64,000 bases of DNA from Pseudomonas sp. Marseille-Q3773 (GTDB taxonomy: Bacteria > Pseudomonadota > Gammaproteobacteria > Pseudomonadales > Pseudomonadaceae). Made by a program: the position numbers and the translations under genes. The notes under the pieces are model-generated. The model had not been told where the DNA came from. It was given only the letters and a program-made list of their open reading frames with translations, and searched no databases. The first letter of the stretch is position 1. Each line of letters begins with the position of its first letter. This document shows positions 34,853 through 43,876 of this stretch, piece after piece. The stretch lies in the NCBI RefSeq assembly GCF_916618955.1, contig NZ_OU745390.1:3658001-3722000 (forward strand). The letters run 5' to 3'.

Positions 34853-36205
34853 TCAGTGGCTCTGGCCCAAGGCCGAAGGGGCCTTGAGGTCGTCGGAAGG
34901 GGCGCCCTTCGGGCGCGTGCGTACGAAGAACACGGCAATCGCGGCCAGCACCGAGGTCACCGCCAGGCCGTACAAACCGCCCTGGATCGACCCGGTCTGC
35001 TGTTCCAGCAGGCCGAAGGTGGTGGGGGCGACGAAGCCGCCGAGGTTGCCGACCGAGTTGACCAAGGCGATCACCGCTGCGGCGATGCGTGCATCCAGGT
35101 AACCCTGCGGGATCGGCCAGAACAGCGAAGAAGCCGACTTGAAACCGATCGCCGCAAAGCACACCGCAACAAAGGCGAACACCGGCCCACCGGTGGTGGA
35201 CATGAACATGCCGATGGCTGCTACCACCAACGCCCCCGCCACCCAGGCCTGCTGGAACTTCCAGCGCGCGGAGCCGGCGGCGAAGGCATACATGGCCAGG
35301 ATCGAGATCAGCCAGGGGATCGAGTTGAAGAAGCCGACCTGCAGGTCGCTGAGATCGCCCATGCGCTTGATGATGCTCGGCAGCCAGAAGGTGGCGGCGT
35401 AGATGGTCAGCTGGATGCAGAAGTAGATCAGGCAGAACAGCAGGATCTGGCGATCCTTGAGCAGGCTCCAGGCCGATGGCCTGACCGCTGCGACGGCTTC
35501 GCGCTCACACTGCTCGTGGTCGATGATGGCCACCAGCGCGTCCTGCTCGGCCTGGCTCAGCCACTTGGCATCCTGTGGCCTGGAATCGAGCCAGAAGAAC
35601 ACGAAGAAACACAGCGCCACCGAGGCCATGCCTTCGATGAACAACATCCATTGCCAGCCATGCATGCCCAGGCCCTGAAGCTGCATCAGCGCCCCGGCCA
35701 GCGGCCCGGAAATCAGCGAGGCCAGCGCCGAACCACTGAGGAAGATGGCAATTGCCTTGCCACGCTCGGCGGCAGGCAGCCAGCGGGTGAAGTAGTAGAT
35801 CACCCCGGGGAAGAAGCCCGCTTCGGCCACGCCGAGCAGAAAGCGCAGCACGTAGAACTGGGTTTCGTTCTGCACGAAGGCCATGGCGGTGGCCACCAGC
35901 CCCCAGGTGAACATGATGCGAGTCAGCCACAGGCGCGCGCCGACCTTTTGCAGCAGCATGTTCGAAGGTACCTCGAACAACGCATAGCCGATGAAGAACA
36001 ACCCGGCACCAAAGCCATAGGCTGCGGCACTGATGCCCAGGTCGCTCTCCAGATGGGGGCGGACGAAGCCGATATTGACGCGGTCGAGGTAGTTGACGAT
36101 GAACATGATGACGAACAGCGGCAGGACGTGGCGCTTGACCTTGGCCACGGCGCTGGCCAGGGCGTCGCCGTCATTCCGGGTCGACGGAGCGAGGGTATCG
36201 TTCAC
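34853..36205 (-). CDS. gudP: MFS transporter, probable D-glucarate/galactarate permease
   Basis: A 450-residue anion:cation symporter-family MFS protein with 12 helices. It has the [20 protein letters not shown] region, the loop block [20 protein letters not shown] and the [11 protein letters not shown] motif typical of GudP/ExuT-like carriers. I choose a GTG start at 36205, preceded by GGGAG at 8 bp; no ATG fits. First gene of gudP-gudD, divergent from the regulator across 261 bp containing two operator-like sites. Substrate inferred from gudD. Confidence 0.87.
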   Translation of the reverse strand: MNDTLAPSTRNDGDALASAVAKVKRHVLPLFVIMFIVNYLDRVNIGFVRPHLESDLGISAAAYGFGAGLFFIGYALFEVPSNMLLQKVGARLWLTRIMFTWGLVATAMAFVQNETQFYVLRFLLGVAEAGFFPGVIYYFTRWLPAAERGKAIAIFLSGSALASLISGPLAGALMQLQGLGMHGWQWMLFIEGMASVALCFFVFFWLDSRPQDAKWLSQAEQDALVAIIDHEQCEREAVAAVRPSAWSLLKDRQILLFCLIYFCIQLTIYAATFWLPSIIKRMGDLSDLQVGFFNSIPWLISILAMYAFAAGSARWKFQQAWVAGALVVAAIGMFMSTTGGPVFAFVAVCFAAIGFKSASSLFWPIPQGYLDARIAAAVIALVNSVGNLGGFVAPTTFGLLEQQTGSIQGGLYGLAVTSVLAAIAVFFVRTRPKGAPSDDLKAPSALGQSH

Positions 36206-36286
36206 TTGCGGATCTCCCACTAATTGTTTTTGTGCGGGTCGGAGTTGTCTGACATGGCAGTGGGCTGGAGCATATGCGCGGCGCAG

Positions 36287-36297
36287 TTGTACGACAA
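36287..36297. promoter_or_regulatory. FadR-family operator-like site 1
   Basis: TTGTACGACAA matches the GntR/FadR pattern TnGTnnnACnA and is the exact reverse complement of site 2 (36433-36443). It lies 82 bp upstream of gudP. Confidence 0.65.
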
Positions 36298-36432
36298 GAT
36301 CAACAATGTCGCGAAAAACGCAACATACAAGCTGTGAAAATATAAAATTGGCGACAACGTGCAGGACTAGCAACGCTACTTGCGGTCTTGGGCGTTGCAA
36401 AAAATCAGCAAAAAATATTTTTATCGATTAGC

Positions 36433-36443
36433 TTGTCGTACAA
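36433..36443. promoter_or_regulatory. FadR-family operator-like site 2
   Basis: TTGTCGTACAA, within the 13-bp palindrome CTTGTCGTACAAG, 23 bp before the regulator ATG. It would autoregulate the regulator. Confidence 0.65.
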
Positions 36444-36466
36444 GTACTGAAATAGTGGATCACATC

Positions 36467-37174
36467 ATGGAACCCGAACGCCTGCGCAAACACGGCCACA
36501 GCCGCGCCCACGACTTGGTCTCCAGCCTGACCCAGCAGATTTTGCTGGGCACCTTCAAGCCAGGCGACAAACTGCCCTCGGAGAACACCTTGGTACGAGA
36601 ACACGGGGTCAGCCGTACGGTGGTCCGCGAAGCCTTGTCGAAACTGCAGGCGTCGGGGCTGGTGGAACCACGCCACGGTATCGGTACCTTCGTGATGGAG
36701 CGCCAGGCCCAGGCTGGCCTGCGCATCGCTGCGGAAAGCGCGGCAAATGTGCGCGACCTGCTGGAACTGCGCATTGGCCTGGAAGGCCAGGCTGCCGCCC
36801 TGGCCGCGCTGCGCCGTGATGAAGGGCACCTGGCACGCATGCGCCAGGCGCTGGATGACTACCAGGACCTGGCCGCCGCCGGCGACAGCTGCATCGAGGC
36901 CGACCGGCGCTTTCACCTGTTGATTGCCGAGGCCACCGGCAACCTGTATTTCACCGAGATGCTGCTGCAGCTGGGCAATGGCCTGATTCCGCGCAACCGC
37001 ATGGCCCTGGCCGAGCGCAGCGGGGCGAAGCTGGCGCGGCAGGCATACCTCGCCAACCTCGAACACGAGGCGATCCTCAATGCCATTCGCCGGCGAGACC
37101 CGGACGCGGCGCGAGCGGCAATCTGCCTGCACCTGTCCAATAGCCGCGATCGCCTGCTGCCCGAACAGGCATGA
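36467..37174 (+). CDS. FadR-family transcriptional regulator of the glucarate genes
   Basis: A 235-residue GntR/FadR regulator. The HTH has GDKLPSENTLVREHGVSRTV and VREALSKLQASGLVE. The FCD effector domain (about residues 85-220) has the metal-type residues in DRRFHLLIAEATGN and the NLEHEAILNAI segment. Start at the ATG at 36467; the upstream open frame would run through operator 2. Divergent from gudP, so a sugar-acid-responsive repressor is inferred. Unlike lldR, its own operator copy is close to its start codon. Confidence 0.88.
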   Translation: MEPERLRKHGHSRAHDLVSSLTQQILLGTFKPGDKLPSENTLVREHGVSRTVVREALSKLQASGLVEPRHGIGTFVMERQAQAGLRIAAESAANVRDLLELRIGLEGQAAALAALRRDEGHLARMRQALDDYQDLAAAGDSCIEADRRFHLLIAEATGNLYFTEMLLQLGNGLIPRNRMALAERSGAKLARQAYLANLEHEAILNAIRRRDPDAARAAICLHLSNSRDRLLPEQA

Positions 37175-37211
37175 CAGCTTCCCTGGCAGGAGCGGCGCGA
37201 GTTAGGCGTAA

Positions 37212-38222
37212 TTACCAGGTCAGGCAGATCTTGCCGAAATGCCGGTTGCTCTCCTGGTAGCGGAACGCCTCGACGATCTGTTCCAGCTCGAAATGTTTGT
37301 CCACTACCGGCCGCAAGCCATTGGCATCGATCGCCCGCACCATGGCCTGTTGCTGGGCGCGGCTGCCCACCAGCACACCCTGCAGGCGAATCTGCCGCAC
37401 CAGCGCCTGCACCAGTGGCAACTGCCCGGCAACGCCGGTGAGGATACCGATCAACGACACATGCCCACCGATGCGCGCGGCAATCATCGACTGCTCCAGT
37501 GTCGCCGGGCCGCCCACTTCGATCACATGGTCGACGCCGCGGTTGCCGGTCAGCTCGCGCGCTGTCTCACCCCAGGCCGGAGTGCTTTTGTAGTTGATCA
37601 AGTGGTCGGCCCCCAGGGCCTTCAGGCGCTCGAGCTTGACGTCGCTGGACGAGGTGGCGATCACCGTGGCGCCGGCGAGCTTGGCGAACTGCAGGGCGAA
37701 GATCGACACGCCACCGGTACCTTGCACCAACACCGTATCGCCGGGCTTGAGGTGGTCGTCGCTCATCAGCGCGCGCCAGGCAGTGAGGCCGGCAGTGGTC
37801 AGGGTGGCGGCTTCGGCATGGCTGAAGCCCTTCGGCGCCAGGGTGAAGGCACTGGCGCGGGCAGTGACCTGTTCGCGGGCATAACCATCGATACCATCGC
37901 CAGGCACCCTGGCGAAGCCCTCGACATTGGCCTGGCCATCGAGCCAGTCGGGAAAGAAGGTGCTGACCACATTGTCGCCGACCTGGAACTCGCTGACACC
38001 GCTACCTACTGCGACTACCTCACCCGCGCCATCGGCCATCGGAATGCGCCGCTCGCTCGGCCCCCACATGCCGCTGACCACAGCAAAGTCGTGGTAGTTG
38101 AGGGAACTGGCGTGCAGGCGAACGGTAATTTCGCCTGCCTGGGGTGCAGGGGCCTCGTAGCTGCCGACTTCGACCTTGTCGTAGCCGCCGCCAGGTTGTA
38201 CGTAGATGGCCTTGCTGGTCAT
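37212..38222 (-). CDS. Zinc-independent MDR alcohol dehydrogenase / quinone oxidoreductase
   Basis: A 336-residue medium-chain dehydrogenase/reductase. It has a GroES-like N-terminal domain (residues about 25-120, LHASSLNYHDFAVVSG) and a Rossmann domain with VLVQGTGGVSIFALQFAKL. The structural-zinc Cys cluster is missing, placing it with the NAD(P)H quinone oxidoreductase-like or zinc-less ADH group. Substrate unknown. It converges on the glucarate regulator and stands alone. Confidence 0.85.
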   Translation of the reverse strand: MTSKAIYVQPGGGYDKVEVGSYEAPAPQAGEITVRLHASSLNYHDFAVVSGMWGPSERRIPMADGAGEVVAVGSGVSEFQVGDNVVSTFFPDWLDGQANVEGFARVPGDGIDGYAREQVTARASAFTLAPKGFSHAEAATLTTAGLTAWRALMSDDHLKPGDTVLVQGTGGVSIFALQFAKLAGATVIATSSSDVKLERLKALGADHLINYKSTPAWGETARELTGNRGVDHVIEVGGPATLEQSMIAARIGGHVSLIGILTGVAGQLPLVQALVRQIRLQGVLVGSRAQQQAMVRAIDANGLRPVVDKHFELEQIVEAFRYQESNRHFGKICLTW

Positions 38223-38354
38223 GGGTGGGGTCTCCGTTCAGGGAAAGATTGAGGTTCAGCATAGACAGGTCCGGCTCGGCGCCACCGGACCTGAGAGGGT
38301 GCAGTATCTGTGGCAGCAGGCTTGGCGGCGATAGAGCCAGCACTGCCAGAAAGC

Positions 38355-38945
38355 TCAGCCCAGCATGCCCTTCAGTGCCCGGCAATCGGCTGCATGCCAG
38401 TCCACCAGTTCCGGCCATGGGTTGTCCGGCAAGTTCACCAGCACCGTGCGCGCCCCTGCTGCACGCCCACAGTCCAGGTCGAACCGATAATCCCCCACCA
38501 TTACCAGCTCATGGGGTGCCACACCCCAGGCACTGGCGATCTTCAGCAACCCGTCCGGGCTCGGCTTGGGCGCTGCTTCGTCGCGCCCGAGAATGTGCTC
38601 GACCGGGAAGCAGTCGGCCAGGCCGATGGCCTCCAGCGTCACATGCGCAAGCTCGCGGGCATTGCGGGTCAGAATGCCCAATCGGCAACCCCGCTCGGCC
38701 AGCTCGCGCACCAGTTCCACCGCCCCGGTGGCGGCTGTGGAAGCGACCGCCAGGTCGCGCTCGTGCTCCAGCAGCCAGGCATGCTTGGCCGCCGCTTCGT
38801 CCGCCGGCAGGGCCGCCAGGTGAGTGAGGATGTCGTGCTCGGCCGGGATGTCCAGCGCCACGCGGATGGCGGCGAAATCGTGCACGGCCACGGTCAAGGT
38901 GCCGTCCATGTCGAACACCCAGTTGCGGACCTCGCCCAGGCTCAT
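38355..38945 (-). CDS. HAD-IA family phosphatase
   Basis: A 196-residue haloacid dehalogenase-type hydrolase: motif I VFDMDGTLT (Asp nucleophile near residue 11), motif II LGILTRNA, motif III with Lys at EAAPKPSPDG, motif IV MVGDYRFDLDCG. The small helical cap makes it a phosphoglycolate-phosphatase-like enzyme; substrate unknown. Its ATG overlaps the tesB stop as ATGA (38942-38945), so it is co-translated with tesB. Confidence 0.88.
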   Translation of the reverse strand: MSLGEVRNWVFDMDGTLTVAVHDFAAIRVALDIPAEHDILTHLAALPADEAAAKHAWLLEHERDLAVASTAATGAVELVRELAERGCRLGILTRNARELAHVTLEAIGLADCFPVEHILGRDEAAPKPSPDGLLKIASAWGVAPHELVMVGDYRFDLDCGRAAGARTVLVNLPDNPWPELVDWHAADCRALKGMLG

Positions 38946-39811
38946 GCCCAATCCTTGCGATGGCGAATCAGGCCTTCCTGGCACGACGATGCCACCAGTT
39001 GCCCGGCCTGGTTGAAGATGTTGCCGCGGCAGAAGCCTCGGGCATTGCCCGCCCAAGGGCTATCGGTGGCGTACAGCAGCCACTCATCGGCGCGCAGGTT
39101 GCCGTGGAACCACAGCGAATGGTCGAGGCTGGCGATCTGCATGTCGCGCTGCCACACCGATTTGCCATGCGGCAGCAATGCGGTGGTCAGCAGGCCGAAG
39201 TCCGAGGCATAGGCCAGCAGGTATTTGTGCAGCGCCGGAATATCAGGCAGGTTGCCGTCGGCGCGGAACCAGGCGTACTTCACCGGGTCGCCAGGCTTGG
39301 GGTTGAACGGGTCGCGCTCGGTGACCGGACGGATCTCGATCGGCTTGGCGCACAGCACCTTGTCACGAATGCGCTCGGGCAACTGGTCGGCCATGGCCCG
39401 GGCCAGCTCGACCTCACTGGGCAGGTTCTCCGGGCCGACCACCTCGGGCATGGGTGCCTGGTGCTGGAAACCTTCCTCGTCGTACTGGAACGAGGCACTG
39501 CAGGTGAAGATGGTCTGGCCTTTCTGGATCGCCGTTACCCGTCGCGTGCTGAAGCTGCCGCCATCACGCACGCGGTCCACCGAATACACCACCGGCAGGC
39601 TGGCATCGCCAGGGCGCAGGAAGTAACCGTGCAACGAATGTACGTGGCGTGCGTCTTCAACCGTCTGGCTGGCTGCCGACAACGACTGGCCCAGCACTTG
39701 GCCGCCATACAACTGGCGGAAGCCCAGGTCTTGGCTGCGTCCACGGAACAGGTTCTCCTCGATGGACTCGAGGCTCAACAGGTCGACCAGGTCGTCCAAC
39801 ACATGACTCAT
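38942..39811 (-). CDS. tesB: Acyl-CoA thioesterase II
   Basis: TesB hydrolyses medium- and long-chain acyl-CoA. The 289-residue double hot-dog protein has the N-terminal RQLYGGQVLGQSLSAASQTV and HSLHGYFLRPGD, and the C-terminal SLDHSLWFHGNLRADEWLLY with the catalytic Asp. I start at the ATG at 39811 (MSHVLDDLVDLLSLE). First of a coupled pair with the HAD gene. Confidence 0.95.
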   Translation of the reverse strand: MSHVLDDLVDLLSLESIEENLFRGRSQDLGFRQLYGGQVLGQSLSAASQTVEDARHVHSLHGYFLRPGDASLPVVYSVDRVRDGGSFSTRRVTAIQKGQTIFTCSASFQYDEEGFQHQAPMPEVVGPENLPSEVELARAMADQLPERIRDKVLCAKPIEIRPVTERDPFNPKPGDPVKYAWFRADGNLPDIPALHKYLLAYASDFGLLTTALLPHGKSVWQRDMQIASLDHSLWFHGNLRADEWLLYATDSPWAGNARGFCRGNIFNQAGQLVASSCQEGLIRHRKDWA

Positions 39812-39906
39812 CGGGGGTTCTCCTAGCAAGGCAACACGTCTCTACAGCGCTGTTATGAGGGCAAATGATACAGGGTTTGTCATTGGTGCCGGGCATGGCC
39901 ATGCAT

Positions 39907-40476
39907 TCAGGCGCGCAGGGTTTGCTCCCAGTGAGCGCGGTCGATGCGGTACAGCACATGCGGGCGCAGCGGGTGGTCCACAGGCAGGCGGGGGTGCTGG
40001 AAACTGCCGTCCAGGTCCTGCTGCATGCCGATGGCCTGCATGACCTTCTGTGAAGGCAGGTTGCTCTCGCTCGTGAACGACACCACCTCTTCCAGGCGCA
40101 ACTGGGCAAAAGCACAACGCAGGCAGGTCCACGCCGCCTCACTGGCAAAGCCCAGGCCCCAGTGGCGACGTGCCAGGCGCCAGCCGATCTCCACCGCCGG
40201 GGTGAAATGGGCATCGAAGCCGACGTGCAACAGCCCGGTCATGCCAATGAACGCACCGCTGTCCTTGCGCTCCAGTGCCCACAGGCCGAAGCCGTATTCG
40301 TTGAAATGCCCGCGCACGCGTCCGATCAGCGCAGCTGCCTCCAGGCGTGTCAGCGGCGCCGGGAAGTAGCGCATCACCTGTGGGTCGGCGCACATCGCGG
40401 CGAACTCGCGCAGGTCTTCGTCGTGCCATTGGCGCAGCACCAGCCGTGCGCTTTCCAGTTGCAGGATTGGGGTCAT
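39907..40476 (-). CDS. GNAT N-acetyltransferase (RimJ/RimL-like)
   Basis: A 189-residue GCN5-related acetyltransferase. N-terminal LESARLVLRQWHDEDLREFA, acetyl-CoA loop in IGWRLARRHWGLGFASEAAW, and the C-terminal ESNLPSQKVMQAIGM match the Acetyltransf_3 group that modifies ribosomal proteins or small amines. Substrate unknown. Start at the ATG at 40476. Separated from tesB by 95 bp. Confidence 0.85.
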   Translation of the reverse strand: MTPILQLESARLVLRQWHDEDLREFAAMCADPQVMRYFPAPLTRLEAAALIGRVRGHFNEYGFGLWALERKDSGAFIGMTGLLHVGFDAHFTPAVEIGWRLARRHWGLGFASEAAWTCLRCAFAQLRLEEVVSFTSESNLPSQKVMQAIGMQQDLDGSFQHPRLPVDHPLRPHVLYRIDRAHWEQTLRA

Positions 40477-40658
40477 GGGGGCGAGCTCCGGTTTTGCCGT
40501 GTTGCATCTTACAGCGTAGGCGCGGGCGCAGCTTTCACCCAGCCAGCGCGTGCCCGAATGCAATTTTCACATGGCCTTCACCGCCCCCCGACAGGCTGCC
40601 GGGCAGGATGCCGCCATCCACCGCCGCGCCGTATGCGGCCATGCCAGCGGAGCACTGC

Positions 40659-41345
40659 ATGCTATCGAGCAACACCCTGGGGCACTCTGCCATTCACGCC
40701 CGGCGCAAGCGCCGCCTGACCCGCAAAAGCCTCGGTGCAGTGCTTGGCCTGTGCATGGTCGTGGCGGCACTGAGCACCTGGCTGGCGACGCGGACGCATA
40801 TCGTCGACCTTGGCAACGGCCAGCAATTGGGCGACAGCGGCCTGCTGCAGGACTGGGCCGACGGCGCGGTGATCGTGCTGATCCGCCACGCCGAGCGCTG
40901 CGACAGCGCCCCCGGGCCATGCCTGGACGACCCCACTGGCATCACCGTAGCCGGTAGCCAGGCCGCCAGCCGTGTCGGCCAAGGCCTGCGCCAGCTAGGC
41001 CTGGACAACACCGACATGCTCAGCAGCCCGAAACTGCGCACGCAGCAAACCGCGCATTTCATCCTGGGCCAGGCGGTGGCCAGTGAGGACTGGCTGGAAG
41101 GGTGTGACAGCCAGTTCGCGCGTGAAGCGATGGCCCGCAAGCGGCCCGGGCATAACCTGGTGCTGGTGACTCACAATGGTTGCATCGACCATTTTGCCCG
41201 CCAGCAAAAGGTCGTGGGTGGCGAGCGTGAAAGCGGGTATGCCAGCGCGCTGTTCGTGTCGGTAGATGGCAATGGCAAGGCACGCATCCTCGGGCGTCTG
41301 AACGAGCCCGACTGGCAGCGGGTACTGGCCAGCATCGCGAAGTAA
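40659..41345 (+). CDS. Histidine phosphatase family protein (Ais/PmrG-like)
   Basis: A 228-residue exported phosphatase related to the LPS core heptose(II)-phosphate phosphatase Ais. A membrane anchor/signal lies at about residues 25-45 (SLGAVLGLCMVVAALSTWLA). The catalytic RHAER is near residue 76 and the second His is in LVTHNGCIDHF near residue 170. The start follows an AGCGGAG ribosome site; an earlier in-frame ATG at 40641 is possible. Divergent from the GNAT gene. Confidence 0.8.
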   Translation: MLSSNTLGHSAIHARRKRRLTRKSLGAVLGLCMVVAALSTWLATRTHIVDLGNGQQLGDSGLLQDWADGAVIVLIRHAERCDSAPGPCLDDPTGITVAGSQAASRVGQGLRQLGLDNTDMLSSPKLRTQQTAHFILGQAVASEDWLEGCDSQFAREAMARKRPGHNLVLVTHNGCIDHFARQQKVVGGERESGYASALFVSVDGNGKARILGRLNEPDWQRVLASIAK

Positions 41346-41397
41346 CACTGCGCACGTTGTTGTGCCCGGCCTGGTGCCGCGAAATAACACTGCGCCT

Positions 41398-41424
41398 TCT
41401 CGTCACAAGGCCGCTCCCACAGGG
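41398..41424. repeat. Single REP half-unit
   Basis: TCTCGTCACAAGGCCGCTCC with CACAGGG, one arm of the common REP, between the phosphatase and the deacetylase gene. Confidence 0.55.
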
Positions 41425-41494
41425 CTCGCATTGCGATAGCAACCACAACCCCGGAACTGGCAAGATCAGCACTGGCCCCGATTGCGAAACCGCC

Positions 41495-42409
41495 ATGCCG
41501 CTGCCGCTGATCTACCACGACGACTACAGCCCGGAGTTCCCTGCCGAGCACCGCTTTCCGATGGACAAGTTCCGCCTGCTGCGCGACCACCTGGTCGACA
41601 GCGGGCTGACCACCGACCAGGCCCTGCTGCGCCCGGACATCTGCCCCAACGACATCCTCGCCCTGGCGCACGACCGCAGCTACATCGAGCGCTACCTGAA
41701 CGGTGACCTGTCACGCGAGGACCAACGTCGCCTCGGCCTGCCCTGGAGCGAAGCCCTGGCCCGGCGCACCGTACGCGCGGTAGGTGGCTCGTTGCTGAGC
41801 GCCGAGATGGCGCTGCGGCACGGCATCGCCTGCCACCTTGCCGGTGGCACCCACCATGCCCATTACGATCACCCTGCCGGCTTCTGCATCTTCAACGACC
41901 TGGCGGTGATCAGCCGCTACCTGCTGGAGGCCGGCCGGGTCCACCGGGTGCTGATCTTCGACTGCGATGTGCACCAGGGCGACGGTACCGCGCGCATCCT
42001 GCACGACACGCCAGACGCCATCACCGTATCACTGCACTGCGAACAGAACTTCCCGGCACGCAAGGCGCAAAGCGACTGGGACATCCCTTTGCCACGCGGC
42101 ATGGGTGACGCGGCCTACCTGAAGGTGGTCGACGACGCCCTGAACTACCTGTTGCCGCTCTATCGTCCCGACCTGGTGCTGTATGACGCCGGGGTCGATG
42201 TGCACAAGGACGACGCCCTGGGCTACCTGCAACTGACCGACGCAGGTGTTGCCGCCCGTGACGAAGCGGTGCTGCGCCACTGCCTGGGCCGCGACATCCC
42301 GGTGGTGGGCGTGATCGGCGGCGGTTACAGCAAGGACCGGGTAGCGCTGGCCAGGCGTCATGGCATCCTCCACCACAGTGCGGCCCGTGTCATCGGTTGT
42401 TCACAATGA
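41495..42409 (+). CDS. Histone deacetylase-superfamily hydrolase
   Basis: A 304-residue class IV/AcuC-like deacetylase fold protein, probably acting on acetylated polyamines or other small amides in bacteria. Visible are the paired histidines AGGTHHAHYD, the zinc ligands in IFDCDVHQGDGT (Asp and His), YDAGVDVHKDDALG and the Gly-rich VIGGGYSKD. Start at the ATG at 41495 (MPLPLIYHDDYSPEFPAEHR), which fits the family. Substrate not known. Confidence 0.88.
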   Translation: MPLPLIYHDDYSPEFPAEHRFPMDKFRLLRDHLVDSGLTTDQALLRPDICPNDILALAHDRSYIERYLNGDLSREDQRRLGLPWSEALARRTVRAVGGSLLSAEMALRHGIACHLAGGTHHAHYDHPAGFCIFNDLAVISRYLLEAGRVHRVLIFDCDVHQGDGTARILHDTPDAITVSLHCEQNFPARKAQSDWDIPLPRGMGDAAYLKVVDDALNYLLPLYRPDLVLYDAGVDVHKDDALGYLQLTDAGVAARDEAVLRHCLGRDIPVVGVIGGGYSKDRVALARRHGILHHSAARVIGCSQ

Positions 42410-42557
42410 CTGTGGAGCCGCTTGTGGATAACCTGCGGGAAAGGCGCTGCAGCCCTTGACGGCCGAGGCCTGCAAGCGTCTGGTCATTTTTTGATCAGTG
42501 CTTCCATGGGCTACGCTGCGCTAGAATGCGCCTCTTTTCCACAGCCTGCTGCCCACC

Positions 42558-43799
42558 ATGTCCGATCTGAAACCCGCCGCCCCTTCCCTTGCTGCCGTCA
42601 TTGGCGCTGGCCCCGCCGGCCTGATGGCTGCAGAAGCACTGGCCCAGGCGGGCCTGACGGTGGAAGTGTTCGATGCCATGCCCTCGGTCGGCCGCAAGTT
42701 CCTGCTGGCGGGTGTCGGCGGCATGAACATCACCCATTCCGAGCCTTACCCGGCCTTCGTCGGCCGTTATGCCGAGCGCCAGGACAACATCGACGCCCTG
42801 CTGCGCGACTTCGACGCCGAGGCCTTGCGCCAGTGGATTCATGGCCTGGGCATCGAGACCTTTGTCGGCACCTCGGGCCGGGTGTTCCCCACCGACATGA
42901 AAGCCGCGCCATTGCTGCGCGCCTGGCTCAAGCGCCTGCGCGACAGCGGCGTGGTTATCCACACCCGTCACCGCTGGTTGGGCTGGAATGCCGAAGGGGC
43001 GTTGCGGATGGCTTATCCACAGGGAGAACGCTTGCTTACCCCGGCCGTGGTGGTATTGGCACTGGGCGGCGGCAGTTGGGCGCGATTGGGTTCCGACGGC
43101 AGCTGGCAAGCGTTGCTGGCCGAACGGGGTGTGGATATCTCGCCGCTGCGGCCGAGCAATTGTGGTTTCGAAGTGGCCGGCTGGAGCACGCTGCTCAAGG
43201 AAAAGTATGCCGGTGCGCCGCTGAAGAACATTGCCTTGAGCGTCCCTGGCAGCGCCCCGCGCAAAGGTGAGTTCATTCTCACGGCCCAGGGTGTGGAAGG
43301 CAGCCTGGTGTATGCCTGGTCAGCCCCGGTGCGCGAAGCCATCAACCGTACCGGCCAAGGGCAGTTGCTGCTTGACCTATTGCCGGACAAGCCGGTGGAA
43401 AAGGTCGCCCTGGCGCTGGCCAGGCCCCGGGGCTCGCGCTCCATGGCCAAGCACCTGCACAGCCAGCTGGGCGTCGATGGGGTCAAGGCAGCGCTGTTGC
43501 GCGAACTGACCGATCAGGCGACCTTTACCGACCCTGACGCGCTGGCCAGGGCGATCAAGGCATTGCCAATCAAGCTGGTACGCACGCGGCCGCTGGATGA
43601 AGCGATCAGCAGCGCAGGAGGGGTGCGTTTCGAGGCCCTGGATGAAGGCCTGATGCTGCAACGTATGCCGGGCGTGTTCTGCGCTGGCGAGATGCTGGAC
43701 TGGGAGGCACCGACCGGGGGCTATCTGCTGACCGCGTGCTTTGCCAGCGGGTTGCGCGCCGGGCGGGCGGCGGCCGATTGGGCGACGCGGGTTCCCTGA
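42558..43799 (+). CDS. PP_4765-family NAD(P)/FAD-dependent oxidoreductase
   Basis: A 413-residue flavoprotein of the HI0933/BaiN superfamily. The FAD dinucleotide motif AVIGAGPAGLMAAEALAQAG is near the N-terminus (residues 13-32), the GRKFLLAGVGGMNITHSE block near 47-64, and the C-terminal GEMLDWEAPTGGYLLTACFA. This branch is the TIGR03862 family, named after the P. putida gene PP_4765. Reaction unknown. A TAGAAT -10-like box lies at about 42522. Confidence 0.9.
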   Translation: MSDLKPAAPSLAAVIGAGPAGLMAAEALAQAGLTVEVFDAMPSVGRKFLLAGVGGMNITHSEPYPAFVGRYAERQDNIDALLRDFDAEALRQWIHGLGIETFVGTSGRVFPTDMKAAPLLRAWLKRLRDSGVVIHTRHRWLGWNAEGALRMAYPQGERLLTPAVVVLALGGGSWARLGSDGSWQALLAERGVDISPLRPSNCGFEVAGWSTLLKEKYAGAPLKNIALSVPGSAPRKGEFILTAQGVEGSLVYAWSAPVREAINRTGQGQLLLDLLPDKPVEKVALALARPRGSRSMAKHLHSQLGVDGVKAALLRELTDQATFTDPDALARAIKALPIKLVRTRPLDEAISSAGGVRFEALDEGLMLQRMPGVFCAGEMLDWEAPTGGYLLTACFASGLRAGRAAADWATRVP

Positions 43800-43828
43800 A
43801 AGATTTCCGGGGGTTTGCGCTGTACCTG

Positions 43829-43869
43829 CAGGAGCGGCCTTGTGCCGCGATGGGCCGCAAAGCGGCCCC
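43829..43869. repeat. Single REP-like unit
   Basis: GCAGGAGCGGCCTTGTGCCG followed by GGGCCGCAAAGCGGCCC, between convergent genes. Confidence 0.55.
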
Positions 43870-43876
43870 AAACACC

